A DNA stretch of 64,000 nucleotides, taken from the NCBI GenBank assembly GCA_029204225.1, contig CM055101.1, positions 271,665-335,664 on the forward strand, written 5' to 3'. The DNA comes from Diphasiastrum complanatum (taxonomy: Eukaryota; Streptophyta; Lycopodiopsida; Lycopodiales; Lycopodiaceae). Of the stretch, positions 54,200 to 64,000 are shown piece by piece (the first letter of the stretch is position 1; every line of letters starts with the position of its first letter). Below the pieces are notes generated by a model. That model ran no database searches. It saw only the letters and a list, made by a program, of their open reading frames with translations, and was not told where the DNA came from. The position numbers and the translations under genes were made by a program.

Positions 54200-55900
54200 A
54201 ATCTGCTAGGTATCAAAGTCGTATAGCTTGGTCAGATGAAGTGTATCCAGTAAGCATGGTCTTGAGACCTCGGAAGTTGAATTTCTTCCTCGTCTCCTTT
54301 GGGATGTGCGCATAGGCGATGCATCCGAACACTCGAAGGTTCTTCATTGAAGCCTTAGATCCTGTCCAAACCTCGTGGTGTTTTGCCTACGAGGGCCTTA
54401 GTCGAACATTTGTTTTGGACGTAGGTTGCACTGGAGACAGCTTCAACCCAGAAGCTCTTCGACAAAGATTCATGTGCCAACATACATTTGGCTGACTCGA
54501 TGAAGGTACGATTATTCCTCTCGGCTAAGCCATTAGATTGAGGCGAATAAGGAATGATAAACTATTGTTCAATGCCTTGGCTCTGGCAGCATTCCTTGAA
54601 ATTAGCAGAGATGTACTTTCCACCATTATTGGACTTTGATTTGTCTGCCAATTTCTTTCTGTGCATGCTCCTTGAAGATTCTGAAACAATTGAAAGCTTT
54701 TGACTTCTTCTTGATAAAGTAGACCAAGCAATCCGCTAGAAACATGCTGATGGCTTGATCTAAATGGTTTCATGGCCAGTTTACAGACTAGATAAAGTAG
54801 ATTATTTGACTTTCCTATCTGGATAGTCGAGATCAACAACAATAGATTGTTTAGACATTTGTTGTACAAAAGAATAATTTAGGTGACAAAGTCTATAATG
54901 CCAGAGTAAATTGTTATTTCTTTGAATAGAAGGACTAAGAGCCTGACTAGAATGACTTAATCTATACAAGTATCCATGTCTCTTTTCGAGTGGTAGGATC
55001 CTATCTTTCCTATTAACTACTTTACACTCATCAGATTCAAATTCTACTTTATGTCCTAGATCTGTAATTTCGCTAACACAGAGCAAATTTGTAGATAGAT
55101 TTGGTACATGCAGTACATTTCAATGTAGCTTAGATTGATCGTTTGCAAAGCTAAATCTTACTGTACCTTCACCTTTGATAGCATGTGTGCTATTGTTTCC
55201 CATGTGAACATATCATTTGGTATTGGAAGGCGTATAGGACTCAAAATAGCCAATATGGCTAGTCATGTGCTGTGTGGCTCCAGAGTTCAGAAACCAGGAG
55301 CTGTCGTTGATGTTTTTTGATGGCTAGTCATTAAGGAATCATTATCCGATTCTTGAATCGACTGTGGTGCTTCTATACCTGCATTTGCCACTTGTTTCGA
55401 CTGCCCCTTGTTGTTGTTCTTTTCTTGCAGTATGCGGCGATCTTGGATCTTGTGGTTGGTTCACCGGAACATGTGTAGAACAGCTAATTCTTTGTCGGCT
55501 AGTTTGACTGCCCTTAATGTTGTGTCAATTCATGATTTAGCTTTGGTTGCTTTGGGCCTTTCTTCTTTTGCAGAGTTGAGCCTTTGTTGGTGTACAAGGC
55601 ATGAGAGTCGACACTTGAGGAACTAGAGACTTTGTTCCTTCTGCTCTATTCCTAAAACAACATTGCCATGACTCTTGAAAGAGTCAATTCAGGGTGTGTC
55701 AAGACGATCATCACCCAGCTGTCATATGAGCTTGGGAAGCTTGAAAGCAGTGTCATTACTACATCTCGATCATCTATGATAGAACCAGAAGTGGCCATTT
55801 GCTTTAGCAAGTTCTTGAACTGGTTGATGTGATTCTGTAGGAAATCTCCGTTGGTCATCTTGAGGTAGAAAATGTTTTTTCGTAGATGTAGATTGGAAGT
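54200..55900 (-). mobile_element. Copia A remnant: gag end, protease, pre-integrase, integrase (copy 3)
   Basis: Collinear with 13650-15500. Integrase (54200-54720) has SNNGG at the altered catalytic site (54628-54630) and a C-terminal part (KKFNFRGL, MLTGYTSSDQAI) missing from copy 2. Pre-integrase is at 54802-55086, and protease at 55090-55330 with NSGA (55285-55287). The linker is at 55330-55640, and gag at 55652-55860 ends at the shared TAG. Frames are broken by several indels. Confidence 0.78.
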
Positions 55901-57020
55901 TACGTAAATCCAACACTTCTTGTCCGCTTAACACTTGGTTGCCGCATTATGGGAACCCAAGTTTGATGTCCTTTTAAAAATCCCCCAGTTTGTTGTTGTG
56001 GTTGTGTAGTTCTATCAGCCGTTGGCATAGTCCCCTTGATGGTGGTGTGTTCCTTCCTTCGAGCAGCTCACTACTAGCATTTCGGCTTCCTCCTGAAGTT
56101 TGTGACATTTATCATCTCTATCATGGAGCTGAACCTCCATATGAGATAACTGCTACTACTGTCGTTTCAAATCTACCATGGAGTGTCGCAGTCTATTCCT
56201 GCAACAACATTGTCATGACTCTTGAAAGAGTCAGTTTAGGGTGTGTTCTGATGATCATCACCCAGCTGTCGTATGAGCTTGGCAAGCTTGAAAGTAGTGT
56301 CATTACTGCATTTTGATCATCTATGACATATCCAACAGTGGCCATTTGCTTCCACAGGTTCTTGAACTGGTTGATGTGACTCTATAGGGAATCTCCATTG
56401 GTCATCTTGAGTGAGGAAATCTTCTTCCTGAGATGTAGCTTGGAAGCTATGTCGCACACATCATACCGAATGCTTAGACTTCCTTGGAGGTCTGAGCTTT
56501 AGACACATGGCCGATTTGAGTGTCTGATATATTGAGGATCATCAGCGCAAAGGTTTTGCCATCCTTCAGCTTCCATCGGAAAATTGCAGCATCGTGAGCT
56601 TCGGGTCTTATCTCTGCACCTATAACAACATCATACAATTCGTTAGCCATTAGCATAGTTATCATCTTAAATTTATATAGATGGTAATTGGCTCCATCAT
56701 GCTTGTCCATTATAGGACTGGCTTTCCCTTGGGAATCCATGTGGATATTAGTCTAAGTGATAGTAGTAACTATCAGTGACTTGAGAATGAAAATAGACTA
56801 ACTCACTAACTTCACTTCATTCCATTTCAAAGAAATATGCGAGAACAAATGCTCTTTATATAGCCTCGTGTTATAAATATGAAATAACCCTCTTAAGTTC
56901 CATAATCACTTTTGACAAGGATCGGAATAACATATGGAATCTAGGTCAAAATAAAGTTTGACCATGGATCGATTTGATCTTCGACCTAGTATCAGAATAC
57001 ACTTATTCTATTCTAAGCTC
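55900..57020 (-). mobile_element. Copia A gag and LTR remnant with coiled-coil piece
   Basis: Minus order: LTR (about 56770-57020, TATATAAA near 56860), leader, gag from ATG at 56740 (MDSQGKASPIMDKHDGANYH), disrupted near 56470 by a deletion, continuing to TMLLQE at about 56200, then the coiled-coil remnant (55985-56190). It has the same architecture as 38109-38490. The LTR end is fused to copia B reverse transcriptase at about 57040. Confidence 0.7.
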
Positions 57021-57039
57021 AAGCTTTTTAAAACAACAA

Positions 57040-57779
57040 ATAATCAAGTCATCAACATAAAGAGCAATCAAAGCGACCATACCATCAAAGCATAAGACAT
57101 ATAGATTTGGATCTGAATGTGTTCTCACCATCCCCTTTGAACGAAAGTAGGCATCAATCCTGGTATACCACGCACGTGGTGCTTGTTTAAGACCATAAAG
57201 CACTTTCTTCAAGCAACATACTTTATTTTCCTGTCCCTTTGCTACAAAGCCTTCAGGTTGATCCATGAACACTTCTTCTTCTAACTCACCATTTAGAAAA
57301 GCAGATTTCACATCCATTTGATGCAAAGGCGAACCAAAATGTGAAGCTAAAGCAACAAGTAAACATAGAGTATTCCACTTACAACCCGGCGCAAAGGTCT
57401 CCTCATAGTCGATGCCTTTATTTTTTGCGTACCCTTTGATCACCAATCTTGCCTTGTGCTTTGCCATACTTCCATTTGCATGATACTTAGTCATGTATAA
57501 CCATTTGCAACCAATGAGTTTTTTGCCAACTAGTGGTTCTACTAAGTCCCATGTGCTAAGCTTAGCAATTGACTCCATCTCCTCTCCCATGGCCTTGACC
57601 CAAATGTCATCATCCTTCGCTTCACCATAAGTCGAAGGTTCTTTGCTTTGAATAATGCTAGATAAGAGAGCATAATTTGCTTCATACCTTTCAGGTTGAG
57701 TCTTCTCTCTTGTTGATCTTCGTAGCTCTCCCTGGTTAGATGATCCTGGAAAGTCGTCTATGTCACGGCTCTCCAACAA
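57040..57779 (-). pseudogene. Copia B reverse transcriptase, N-terminal two thirds
   Basis: Open for 258 codons: DDDIWVKAMGEEMESIAKLS, LVGKKLIGCKWLYMTKYHAN, HKARLVIKGYAKNKGIDYEE, LHQMDVKSAFLNGELEEEVF with the catalytic Asp of the first RT motif, VLYGLKQAPRAWYTRID and ALYVDDLII with the catalytic YVDD at 57048-57059. The C-terminal residues after LIICC come from copia A LTR. This is the only RT catalytic core in the window. It converts to an integrase linker (MLESRDIDDFP) upstream. Confidence 0.92.
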
Positions 57780-58740
57780 TCTCTCAAACCACTTAGGGAG
57801 CTTCCTGTCAGGTGATCAGCTTCCTGGTGAAAATGTATATCACGGTACATCTTTCTCCTTGCGTTTGTCACCTGCAACTTCAATCCTTCTTGCACCAAAA
57901 GCTGCCTCTCCAACCTGTCTCTTGAGGTTGAGTAGTAGTATCTTGAGATGTATCCTCATGTTCATCACTCGGAAGGTCAATGAATGGATCATCATTAGGT
58001 GGTATCCTCACTATACCATCTTTCCCAGTGGATGTGTCTATCTTATCAGCATCCTCATCTTCATACATCTTGGATTCATCAAAAATAACATCACGGCTTA
58101 TATGGATTTTATTTTCCACTAGATCAAAACATCTATAGCCCTTCACACGATCATCATACCCTAGGAATATGCACTTGATAGCTTTTACATCAAGTTTACA
58201 TCTCTCTTCCTTAGGAATGTGTACAAAGGCCTTACATCCAAAGATTCGCAAGTGGTTCACCTTTGGCTTCTTCTTCGTGAATGCTTCCTCATGTATTATC
58301 TTTGGTATGGCAATGGTAGGACTTCTTTGAAGATAGACTGTCGTGCTACATGCTTCTGACCAAAAATCTTTTGTTAGTTTCATCTCAGCTAGCATAGATC
58401 TGGCACTTTCCACAATCGTATGATTCTTGCGCTTAGCTACACCATTGAGAGAAGGAGTATGAGCTTGCGTAAATTGTCTTTTAATCCCACATTGATCACA
58501 AAGATCATTGAAGTCATTAGACTTGTACTCACCTCCACTATCTGATCTTAGGACTTTGATATTCCTACCTGTCTAATTTTCGACCAATGCTTTGAAGCTC
58601 TTGAAGTTATCAAATGCATCTGATTTCTTCTTCAAGAAGTATACCCACGTCTTACGTGACAGATCATCAATAAAGGTCATGAAATAGAAGGCTTTACCTA
58701 AGGACATGGTCCTCATAGGCCCTCATAAATCTGTGGATTA
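57760..58740 (-). pseudogene. Copia B integrase (copy 3)
   Basis: The frame 57880-58413 has ESARSMLAEMKLTKDFWSEA, NHLRIFGCKAFVHIPKEERC, CIFLGYDDRVKGYRCFDL and the acidic linker. A small deletion near 57900 shifts it before RT. Upstream (58414-58740) LRSDSGGEY keeps the second catalytic Asp that copy 1 lost. The first-Asp region is partly degraded, with a stop in RTVEN-type sequence near 58575 and a deletion near 58755 that removes CASCVYG. Confidence 0.85.
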
Positions 58741-58790
58741 AATCCATGATGTTCTTACATCGATTTCAAGTGATCTTCTATGGTAGGCAA

Positions 58791-59357
58791 TCATGTTACC
58801 ATCTCCAATTTTCTCATCAAACTGAGGCTTCCCAAGTTCAAGTGACCAAGCCTCTTATGCCACAACTCAGTTTGCGATGGAATGGACGATACAAGTCCAT
58901 GTTGTCCCTTAATTGTAGCATTCAATGTGTACAATTTTGTATTGGGCTCCCTTACTCCATCCGCAATAACTTTGAACTTTTGGTTCACATCCTTCACAAA
59001 GCAATGATCATGGGCGAATTCTACTTTCAACTTTTGATGAGTAATGACTCCAACAGAAAGTAGATTTTTCTTCAAACCTGGTACGTAAAGTACCTCCCTG
59101 ATCATCCTGCTTTTGCCATCAGGTAGTTGGATTGAAACGGTGCACACCTCACCATTTGCTTGTGAAACAGATGTTCCATTATCCAACACCTTCAAACTAC
59201 TGAACCAATTCTTGTTACCCGTCATGTGTCTTGTGGCGCCCAAGTCAATATACCATGCTTCATCATCTTGATTAGATGACAATGCAAATATGAAGATGCT
59301 TAAGTCTTCAATCTCACCCTCATCGACAAGGTTCATTAGAGAAGTTCTAAATCCCAA
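58791..59357 (-). pseudogene. Copia B protease and GAG-pre-integrase (copy 3)
   Basis: An unbroken 188-codon frame: FIFALSSNQDDEAWYIDLGA with Leu after the catalytic Asp, TRHMTGNKNWFSSLKVLDNG, VSQANGEVCTVSIQLPDGKS, MIREVLYVPGLKKNLLSVG, KLYTLNATIKGQHGL and LWHKRLGHLNLGSLSLMRKL. It contains the protease strands deleted in copy 1. The Leu codon (TTG) could derive from Ser TCG by one C-to-T change. Confidence 0.88.
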
Positions 59358-59700
59358 AAAGACCCTTTGTAAAGATTCTTTTTATATTTTTTCTCAAATT
59401 TTTCTTACACATGGACCAATCAAAACACTCAAATTTGAAATCTACGTAACGTAACTTTTTGAGTCCACATTTTGATTCCATACTAAAAATGGCATAACTT
59501 GTTAGTGGTAAGTCCGAATTTAGCAAAGTTTGGTGAATTAGAAAGTGCTCAACAAGGACTTTCCAATAATATGTTACATGAGCTACGATTCAAAAGTTAT
59601 GGCAAGTCAAAAGTATTAGTGTTATAATATTTTAATAATAAAAAAAGCATCTTGCACGAATTTTTAAAGGGTCTTTTTGGAACTCAAAACTCCTCTAATG
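59333..59700. mobile_element. MITE-like foldback in copia B (copy 3)
   Basis: Same insert at the same site as 18079-18459, with CCAAAAAGACCCTTT and AAAGGGTCTTTTTGG at the ends. It was therefore present before the two copia B copies diverged. Confidence 0.5.
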
Positions 59701-60546
59701 ACCTACTTGTTTTGGTTTACCCTTGACTTGTTCCGCCAGGAATTTGCGACATTCACTCTTCCGATGGCCTTTTTTACCACAATGGAAGAACTTGCCTTTC
59801 TTCTTAGTTTTACTGGAAGATCCCTCGTCCTCTTGAGACTTGGCAAATTGCTGCTTAGACTTCTTCTTGCCCTTGCCCTTGCCCTGTTTTTGGCGTGTCG
59901 CAAGTGCCTGATTGTCAGTATTTTGACGTCTAGCTTTCACCATTTCTCGTCGTTGCTCTTCCTGCATCAAGATTTTTGTGAGCTCGTCAAAGGTTGACAA
60001 TCTTTCTCTTGATGCTATTCCGCTCACAAACATCTGATAGGGTTCTGCAATGCCGCACAATGCATTGTGCACCAACTCCACATCACGTATGCGTCCACCA
60101 ATAGAATGCAGTTCATCTCTCATTGTCTTGATTCTGGTCATGTACGTCTGAATGTGCTCTCCTTGCTCCATGTGGGCACTATTCAACTTTGACTTCAGAA
60201 ACATGATTCTTGATGGATTTGATGTCTCAAACTGCTCCTTTAGCACATCCCATGCCTGTCTGGGTGTCACAGCATCACAAATGTGGGTAATGATGTGATC
60301 CTTCACTGACAAGTTAATGAAGGTCAAAGCTTTCCTCATCTTTTTGTCGAACACTTTGATATCTGCTTCATTTGGTGGCCTTCTCTCATCATCTGTGATG
60401 ACTTCCCACACGTCTTTCTCCATTAGCATGTTTTTCATTTCGAGTTTCCACACTGCATAGTTAGAAATCCCGTCCAATTTGCTACTTTCACACAAAATGG
60501 ACTCTCCCATGTTTGCCATCGCAAAACTGCTTGAAACTTCTGCCAT
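59695..60546 (-). CDS. Copia B gag, full-length open frame
   Basis: 283 codons, the longest intact element gene here. N-terminus MAEVSSSFAMANMGESILCE, capsid core (KLDGISNYAVWKLEMKNMLM, AWDVLKEQFETSNPSRIMFL, HNALCGIAEPYQMFVSG, LMQEEQRREMVKA), Lys-rich linker and a nucleic-acid-binding knuckle in which the first Cys is Phe (FFHCGKKGHRKSEC). Copies 1 and 2 keep that Cys but are frameshifted. It would form the particle shell. The missing Cys should weaken RNA binding. It ends just before the foldback insert, which separates it from protease. Confidence 0.82.
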   Translation of the reverse strand: MAEVSSSFAMANMGESILCESSKLDGISNYAVWKLEMKNMLMEKDVWEVITDDERRPPNEADIKVFDKKMRKALTFINLSVKDHIITHICDAVTPRQAWDVLKEQFETSNPSRIMFLKSKLNSAHMEQGEHIQTYMTRIKTMRDELHSIGGRIRDVELVHNALCGIAEPYQMFVSGIASRERLSTFDELTKILMQEEQRREMVKARRQNTDNQALATRQKQGKGKGKKKSKQQFAKSQEDEGSSSKTKKKGKFFHCGKKGHRKSECRKFLAEQVKGKPKQVGH

Positions 60547-61767
60547 AGGCTAAAAACAGTATGTCGAGGCCAACAGTGATGTCAAAAGTTGAAAATAATG
60601 ACCTGCACTTTTTCCCTTACCAGGCCACTCGCCGCTTTTCCACCAATTTGAAAGCCAAATTGGCGTTGCCTTCCGAAATGCACTCAGTCGTCAACTCCCA
60701 ACAACGTGCCCAGTGGAATGGTGAAATCACTTCTGGCGTATTCCGAACACTTTCTCTGTTGCAATCACTCTGTTTTGCTGTACCGTACTTGCAGGTACAG
60801 TCCGGGTGCCCTTTGTTTGGAAGTTATAGCCTTTCATTTGGGTCAAAACGGGCAAAGGACCCAAAAAAAGGGACTTTTCTAGTTTTTGAACTGTTTCTTC
60901 ACCTTGAAGAAACTTCACTCTTCACTTGTGAAGGGACCCAGTTCCAATTTCAGTATAAAATTTTTTAATGAAGTTGAAGGCGAAAATGCACTTCACTTCT
61001 TCAGGGCCTTCTTCGACTCCATTCAATGGTTGAATCTGATCCAACTGTGGATATCCCTTCTGGGTAGCACAATATGAGCGTCGATCTTGTAACTCCTCTA
61101 TCCAACGGATCTGAGCACTTCTGTGCACCAATGGAGAGTCTTGTAGACACTATCCACTTCGAAACGCTATGCTCTCGCCCTGTCTGTGGCCGCGTCTCCC
61201 CACACTCATTTTTGTTTGATCTAACTCGCGTGTGGATCGATTTGAGCATGATCTGAGGCCTCGAGTAGGGTCTCCCTACTGATTCCAAGTCTGTAGAGTG
61301 TTCACTCAAAAAATTTTGTGGAGAAACGGTGATTTTAGCTCAACTTGACAAAGTGGCTTTTTTTTCACCTTTTACCGCAAATCTGCTAAGTTAATTGTCT
61401 GGAGACAAATATCTGACATAAACCTCAGAATCTCTCCATGGCTGGTTGACAATGTGATTAGCTTTCTTCCTGTCCTTACGGCATCCAAAATGGTGCACAA
61501 TCAGCGAAGAAATCACCACTTATGTATAAAAACCGTAACCCCAAACCCCGTTTCAATTTTCATCCGGCTTCAAAATTGTCAATTTTTCACCAAATTTATC
61601 CCTATTTGATGCTATGCACAGGCTAATAGTCCCTCTGCTGAGCTTAGCAAGCCTCTATAAACTAGAAACCATGCACCAGTGCTTCTCTTTCCGTCTTCAA
61701 CCCGCCGTAAACCCCGAACTCTCAGAAGACAGTTCTCTCGAAGCTCTCTTCAACGGCGATGTTGTAC
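60547..61767 (-). other. Copia B untranslated leader (copy 3)
   Basis: 1.2 kb without conserved coding potential, matching 33936-35220. ORFs on either strand within it are not shared between copies in frame. Confidence 0.55.
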
Positions 61768-61961
61768 GACTCTGATACCAACTTAGAATTTGCTTTGCAC
61801 AGGAACAGAGATCATGCTACACAGTAACACAGACAAAACACACTCTCCATAGCAAGCTCACATAGCAATTGTATTTCTCAAAATGAAATTACACTATACA
61901 TATAGTTGTTCACTCAGGCAACCCATGCATGACCCAGGTTGATTTTACTTTAATTTTAACT
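61768..61961 (-). repeat. Copia B primer site and 5' LTR (copy 3), internally deleted
   Basis: Primer site TGGTATCAGAGTC at 61768-61780. The LTR 61781-61961 has the same ends as copy 2 but lacks about 80 bases between CCCAGGTTG and TGATTTTAC, where a short shared TTG/TG lies. Confidence 0.78.
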
Positions 61962-62400
61962 CAAAGGACCTTCAGCTTCCATCGAGAGATTGCAACATCA
62001 TCAGCTTCGTTTCTTACCTCTGCACCTATAACAACATTATACAATTCCTTAGCCATTAGCACAGTTCTCATCTATAATTTCTACGGATGGTAATTGGCTC
62101 CATCAAGCTTGTCCATGATTGGACTGGCTTTCCCTTGGAAATCCAGGTGGATATTAGTCTAAGCTATAGTAATAACTATCAGTGACTTGAGAATGAAAAT
62201 AGACTAACTCACTAACTTCACTTCATTCCATTTCAAAGAAATATGCGAGACCATGGATCGATTTGATCTTCGACCTGGTATCAAAATACACTTAATCTAT
62301 TCTAAGCTCATTCTTTTCTAAACAACAAACAAACTATCATAAAAAATAATTATTTTGCATTATGTAGATCGAAATAAGAGGCAAGTAGATCATGTCGTGT
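61962..62400 (-). repeat. Copia A gag start and LTR remnant right of copia B copy 3
   Basis: Parallel to 35495-35950: CAAAG, gag N-terminal coding scrap (61975-62080), leader and LTR remnant, here lacking the TATA-proximal segment between ATGCGAGA and CCATGGATCG. Confidence 0.62.
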
Positions 62401-62402
62401 TA

Positions 62403-63331
62403 TCACATGTCCTCATCCTCAGATTGAGCAGGTCCTCCAAATGTAAATGAATTGTTGTAATGTGCACCTTTCAAAAATCTATAAAAGTTGGAATATGAAA
62501 ATTTGGGACTGCGCAAATGGATACAATATCGTTGTTGTAATTGATACAAAAATTCGCACTCGATGTTGAAAAAAAAATGACCAGTCTCCATTGTTGCATC
62601 AATCATCAATTGTTTTTTTGGGGTACATATTGGCTTGTCGATGTCCCAGCTGCTTCAGTTTCTATGTGAACAAAGTTATAACATGAATTGCATCAGAAGA
62701 ATCACTTCATGCAGCAGAACTTTTCTTCTTGAGCATATGTAAAGAGGGTACATCTTTTTCGTAAGTGACCAGTACTCGAGTCTTCCATATAACAACTGCA
62801 GATTATATAAGGTTTTGGCTATAAATTTAACCAAATCATCTCTTTTATAAGCGATCCAAATCGTATGTGTCAAATGATTCTCACGACTACAAATATATTC
62901 TTTCATACCTTCAAAGTAATCATTATATTTATCTTTCCATTTTATGTATATCATGCATAGTAATGGATAATAAAAATCAACTAGCAGCTCTATTCAACGT
63001 TTCTATGAGTTTTTTTGGACATTCAACATCTTATCATTGGATGTTACAATAAACCTTAAGTAATGATCTGTTTTGAAGGTTTGGCTGCAATTATTTTCAA
63101 AGGCCAGATCCTTTTGTCTCAAATATTCTATAGCGATATCATGTGAAGTCTTTCATTTATTACCTTATTGGAGAAGTCTCCTTTGAATTCCTGAATTCGA
63201 TACATGGGCACATCAAATTGAATAGGCAAGATGAGATACATCCCATATACTAAAGATAAGGGTGTTTTCTTGGTTGTTATATTCTTGTATTTTGATATAT
63301 TGAAAGAACCGCTGGTATTCTTGTGTCCCAT
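62403..63331 (-). pseudogene. Gypsy-type integrase tail and unidentified domain (copy 3)
   Basis: At the upstream end, 63128-63331 encodes TTKKTPLSLVYGMYLILPIQ and FDVPMYRIQEFKGDFSNKVI, matching the TPF-LVYG-x-LP-x-E/F-x-P pattern of the gypsy integrase C-terminal region. Downstream are degraded frames with WKDKYNDYFEGMKEYICSRE, HTIWIAYKRDDLVKFIAKTL and HYNNSFTFGGPAQSEDEDM. The middle part is unknown. It belongs to a gypsy family different from gypsy A. Confidence 0.6.
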
Positions 63332-63379
63332 GTCAATTTAGAACAGCTTACTGAATAGGGATGGAGAGGATAGAAATCC

Positions 63380-64000
63380 AACAGTTCTTGTCCGCTTAAT
63401 TTGGTTGTCGCGTTATGAGAACCCAAGTTTGATCTCCTTTTAAAATTCCCCCAGTTTGTTGTTGTGGTTGTGTAGTTCTATCAGCCGTTGGCGTAGTCCC
63501 CCTGATGGTGGTGTGTTCCTTCCTTCGAGTAGCTTCCTCCTGAAGTTTGTTACAATTAGCATCTCTATCATGGAGCTGAACCTCCATATCAGATAACTGC
63601 TACTACTGTCGTTTCAAATCTACCATGGAGTGTCGCAGTCTCTTCCTGCAACAACATTGTCATGACTGTTGAAAGAGTCAGTTTAGGGTGTGTCATGATT
63701 ATCATCACCCAGTTGTCGCATGGAAATCCAAGTTTGATCTCCATTTCAAAATCCTCTAGCTTGTTGTTGTGGTTGTGTAGTTCTATCAGCCGTTGGCGTA
63801 GTCCCCCTGATGGTGGTGTGTTCCTTCCTTCGAGCAGCTCACTACTAGCATTTCGGCTTCCTCCTGATGTTTGTGACATTTATCATCTCTATCATGGAGC
63901 TGAACCTCCATATCAGATAACTGCTCCTGCAACAACATTGTCATGACTCTTGAAAGAGTCAATTTAGCGTGTGTCGTGATGATCATCACCCAGCTGTCGC
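63380..64000 (-). pseudogene. Copia A gag ends fused to coiled-coil remnants, repeated
   Basis: Two successive units, 63380-63720 and 63725-64000. Each has the coiled-coil frame (DMEVQLHDRD, LRQRLIELHNHNNKLEDFEM) preceded by the gag end LTLSRVMTMLLQE (near 63660 and 63950, minus strand). The second unit continues out of the window. The same pair occurs at 37960-39430 and 55985-56230. Confidence 0.55.

Larger units (their letters stand above)
57040..61961 (-). mobile_element. Copia B (copy 3), most complete, lacks 3' end
   Basis: Minus order: 5' LTR 61781-61961, primer site 61768-61780, leader 60547-61767, gag, foldback insert, protease, pre-integrase, integrase and reverse transcriptase to just past YVDD, where it is cut by fusion to a copia A LTR. 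RNase H and the 3' LTR are missing. CAAAG (61962-61966) flanks the 5' LTR. Confidence 0.88.

Noticed and set aside
60561-60968. 135-codon plus ORF in the copia B leader
   Set aside because: The frame is not kept in the parallel leader of copy 2 (33936-35220), and it is antisense to the element.
1-64000. Naming the plant species or lineage
   Set aside because: Element families and base composition indicate a land plant, but nothing seen separates moss, fern, conifer or flowering plant with confidence.

Overview
This window looks like heterochromatic or intergenic nuclear DNA from a land plant. The evidence is initiator-methionine-tRNA primer sites (TGGTATCAGAGC) beside long terminal repeats (LTRs), many decayed Ty1/copia and Ty3/gypsy genes of plant type, a CACTA-like terminus, long GA/CT microsatellites in a 5' leader, and a gene resembling the plant-only BYPASS1 (BPS1) family. 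The sequence does not let me name the species. I saw no rRNA, tRNA, CRISPR array or bacterial-type gene. Almost everything is a nested mosaic of transposable elements, and many blocks occur two to four times in direct or inverted orientation. Copy relationships below were found by reading, not by alignment, so block edges are good to roughly 5-20 bases unless a terminus is given.

Layout. 1-3050: an LTR (24-670, minus strand), a 1.1-kb foldback (673-1794) and a CACTA-like end. 3058-7400: gypsy family A plus an unidentified gene fragment, repeated inverted at 19681-23262. 8698-10160: BPS1-like gene copy 1 with promoter. 10742-12510: an internally deleted copia A element. 12530-15529: unidentified gypsy-type remnants and copia A pol. 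15530-19680: copia B copy 1, all on the minus strand. 23262-25180: AT-rich unknown DNA. 25185-29550: copia A in plus orientation followed by BPS1-like copy 2. 29551-33020: gene fragment, gypsy A copy 3, copia scraps and a third BPS1-like promoter. 33030-39440: copia B copy 2, then copia A gag and coiled-coil remnants with a tandem duplication. 39446-44498: a complete, young, non-coding LTR element with target duplication. 44504-50325: gypsy A copy 4, BPS1-like copy 3 and low-coding DNA with simple repeats. 50329-53300: CACTA-like copy 2 and associated pieces. 53300-57040: copia A. 57040-61961: copia B copy 3. 61962-64000: copia A, gypsy-type and coiled-coil remnants.

No transposable-element gene set here is intact. 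Copia A copies lack the protease and integrase catalytic aspartates, gypsy A copies share one frameshift, and copia B copies carry complementary halves of reverse transcriptase. The only structurally intact mobile element is the non-coding one at 39446-44498, which would need proteins supplied by another element. The BPS1-like copy 1 is the best candidate for a former host gene. It keeps its TATA box, start context and full length but has one in-frame stop.
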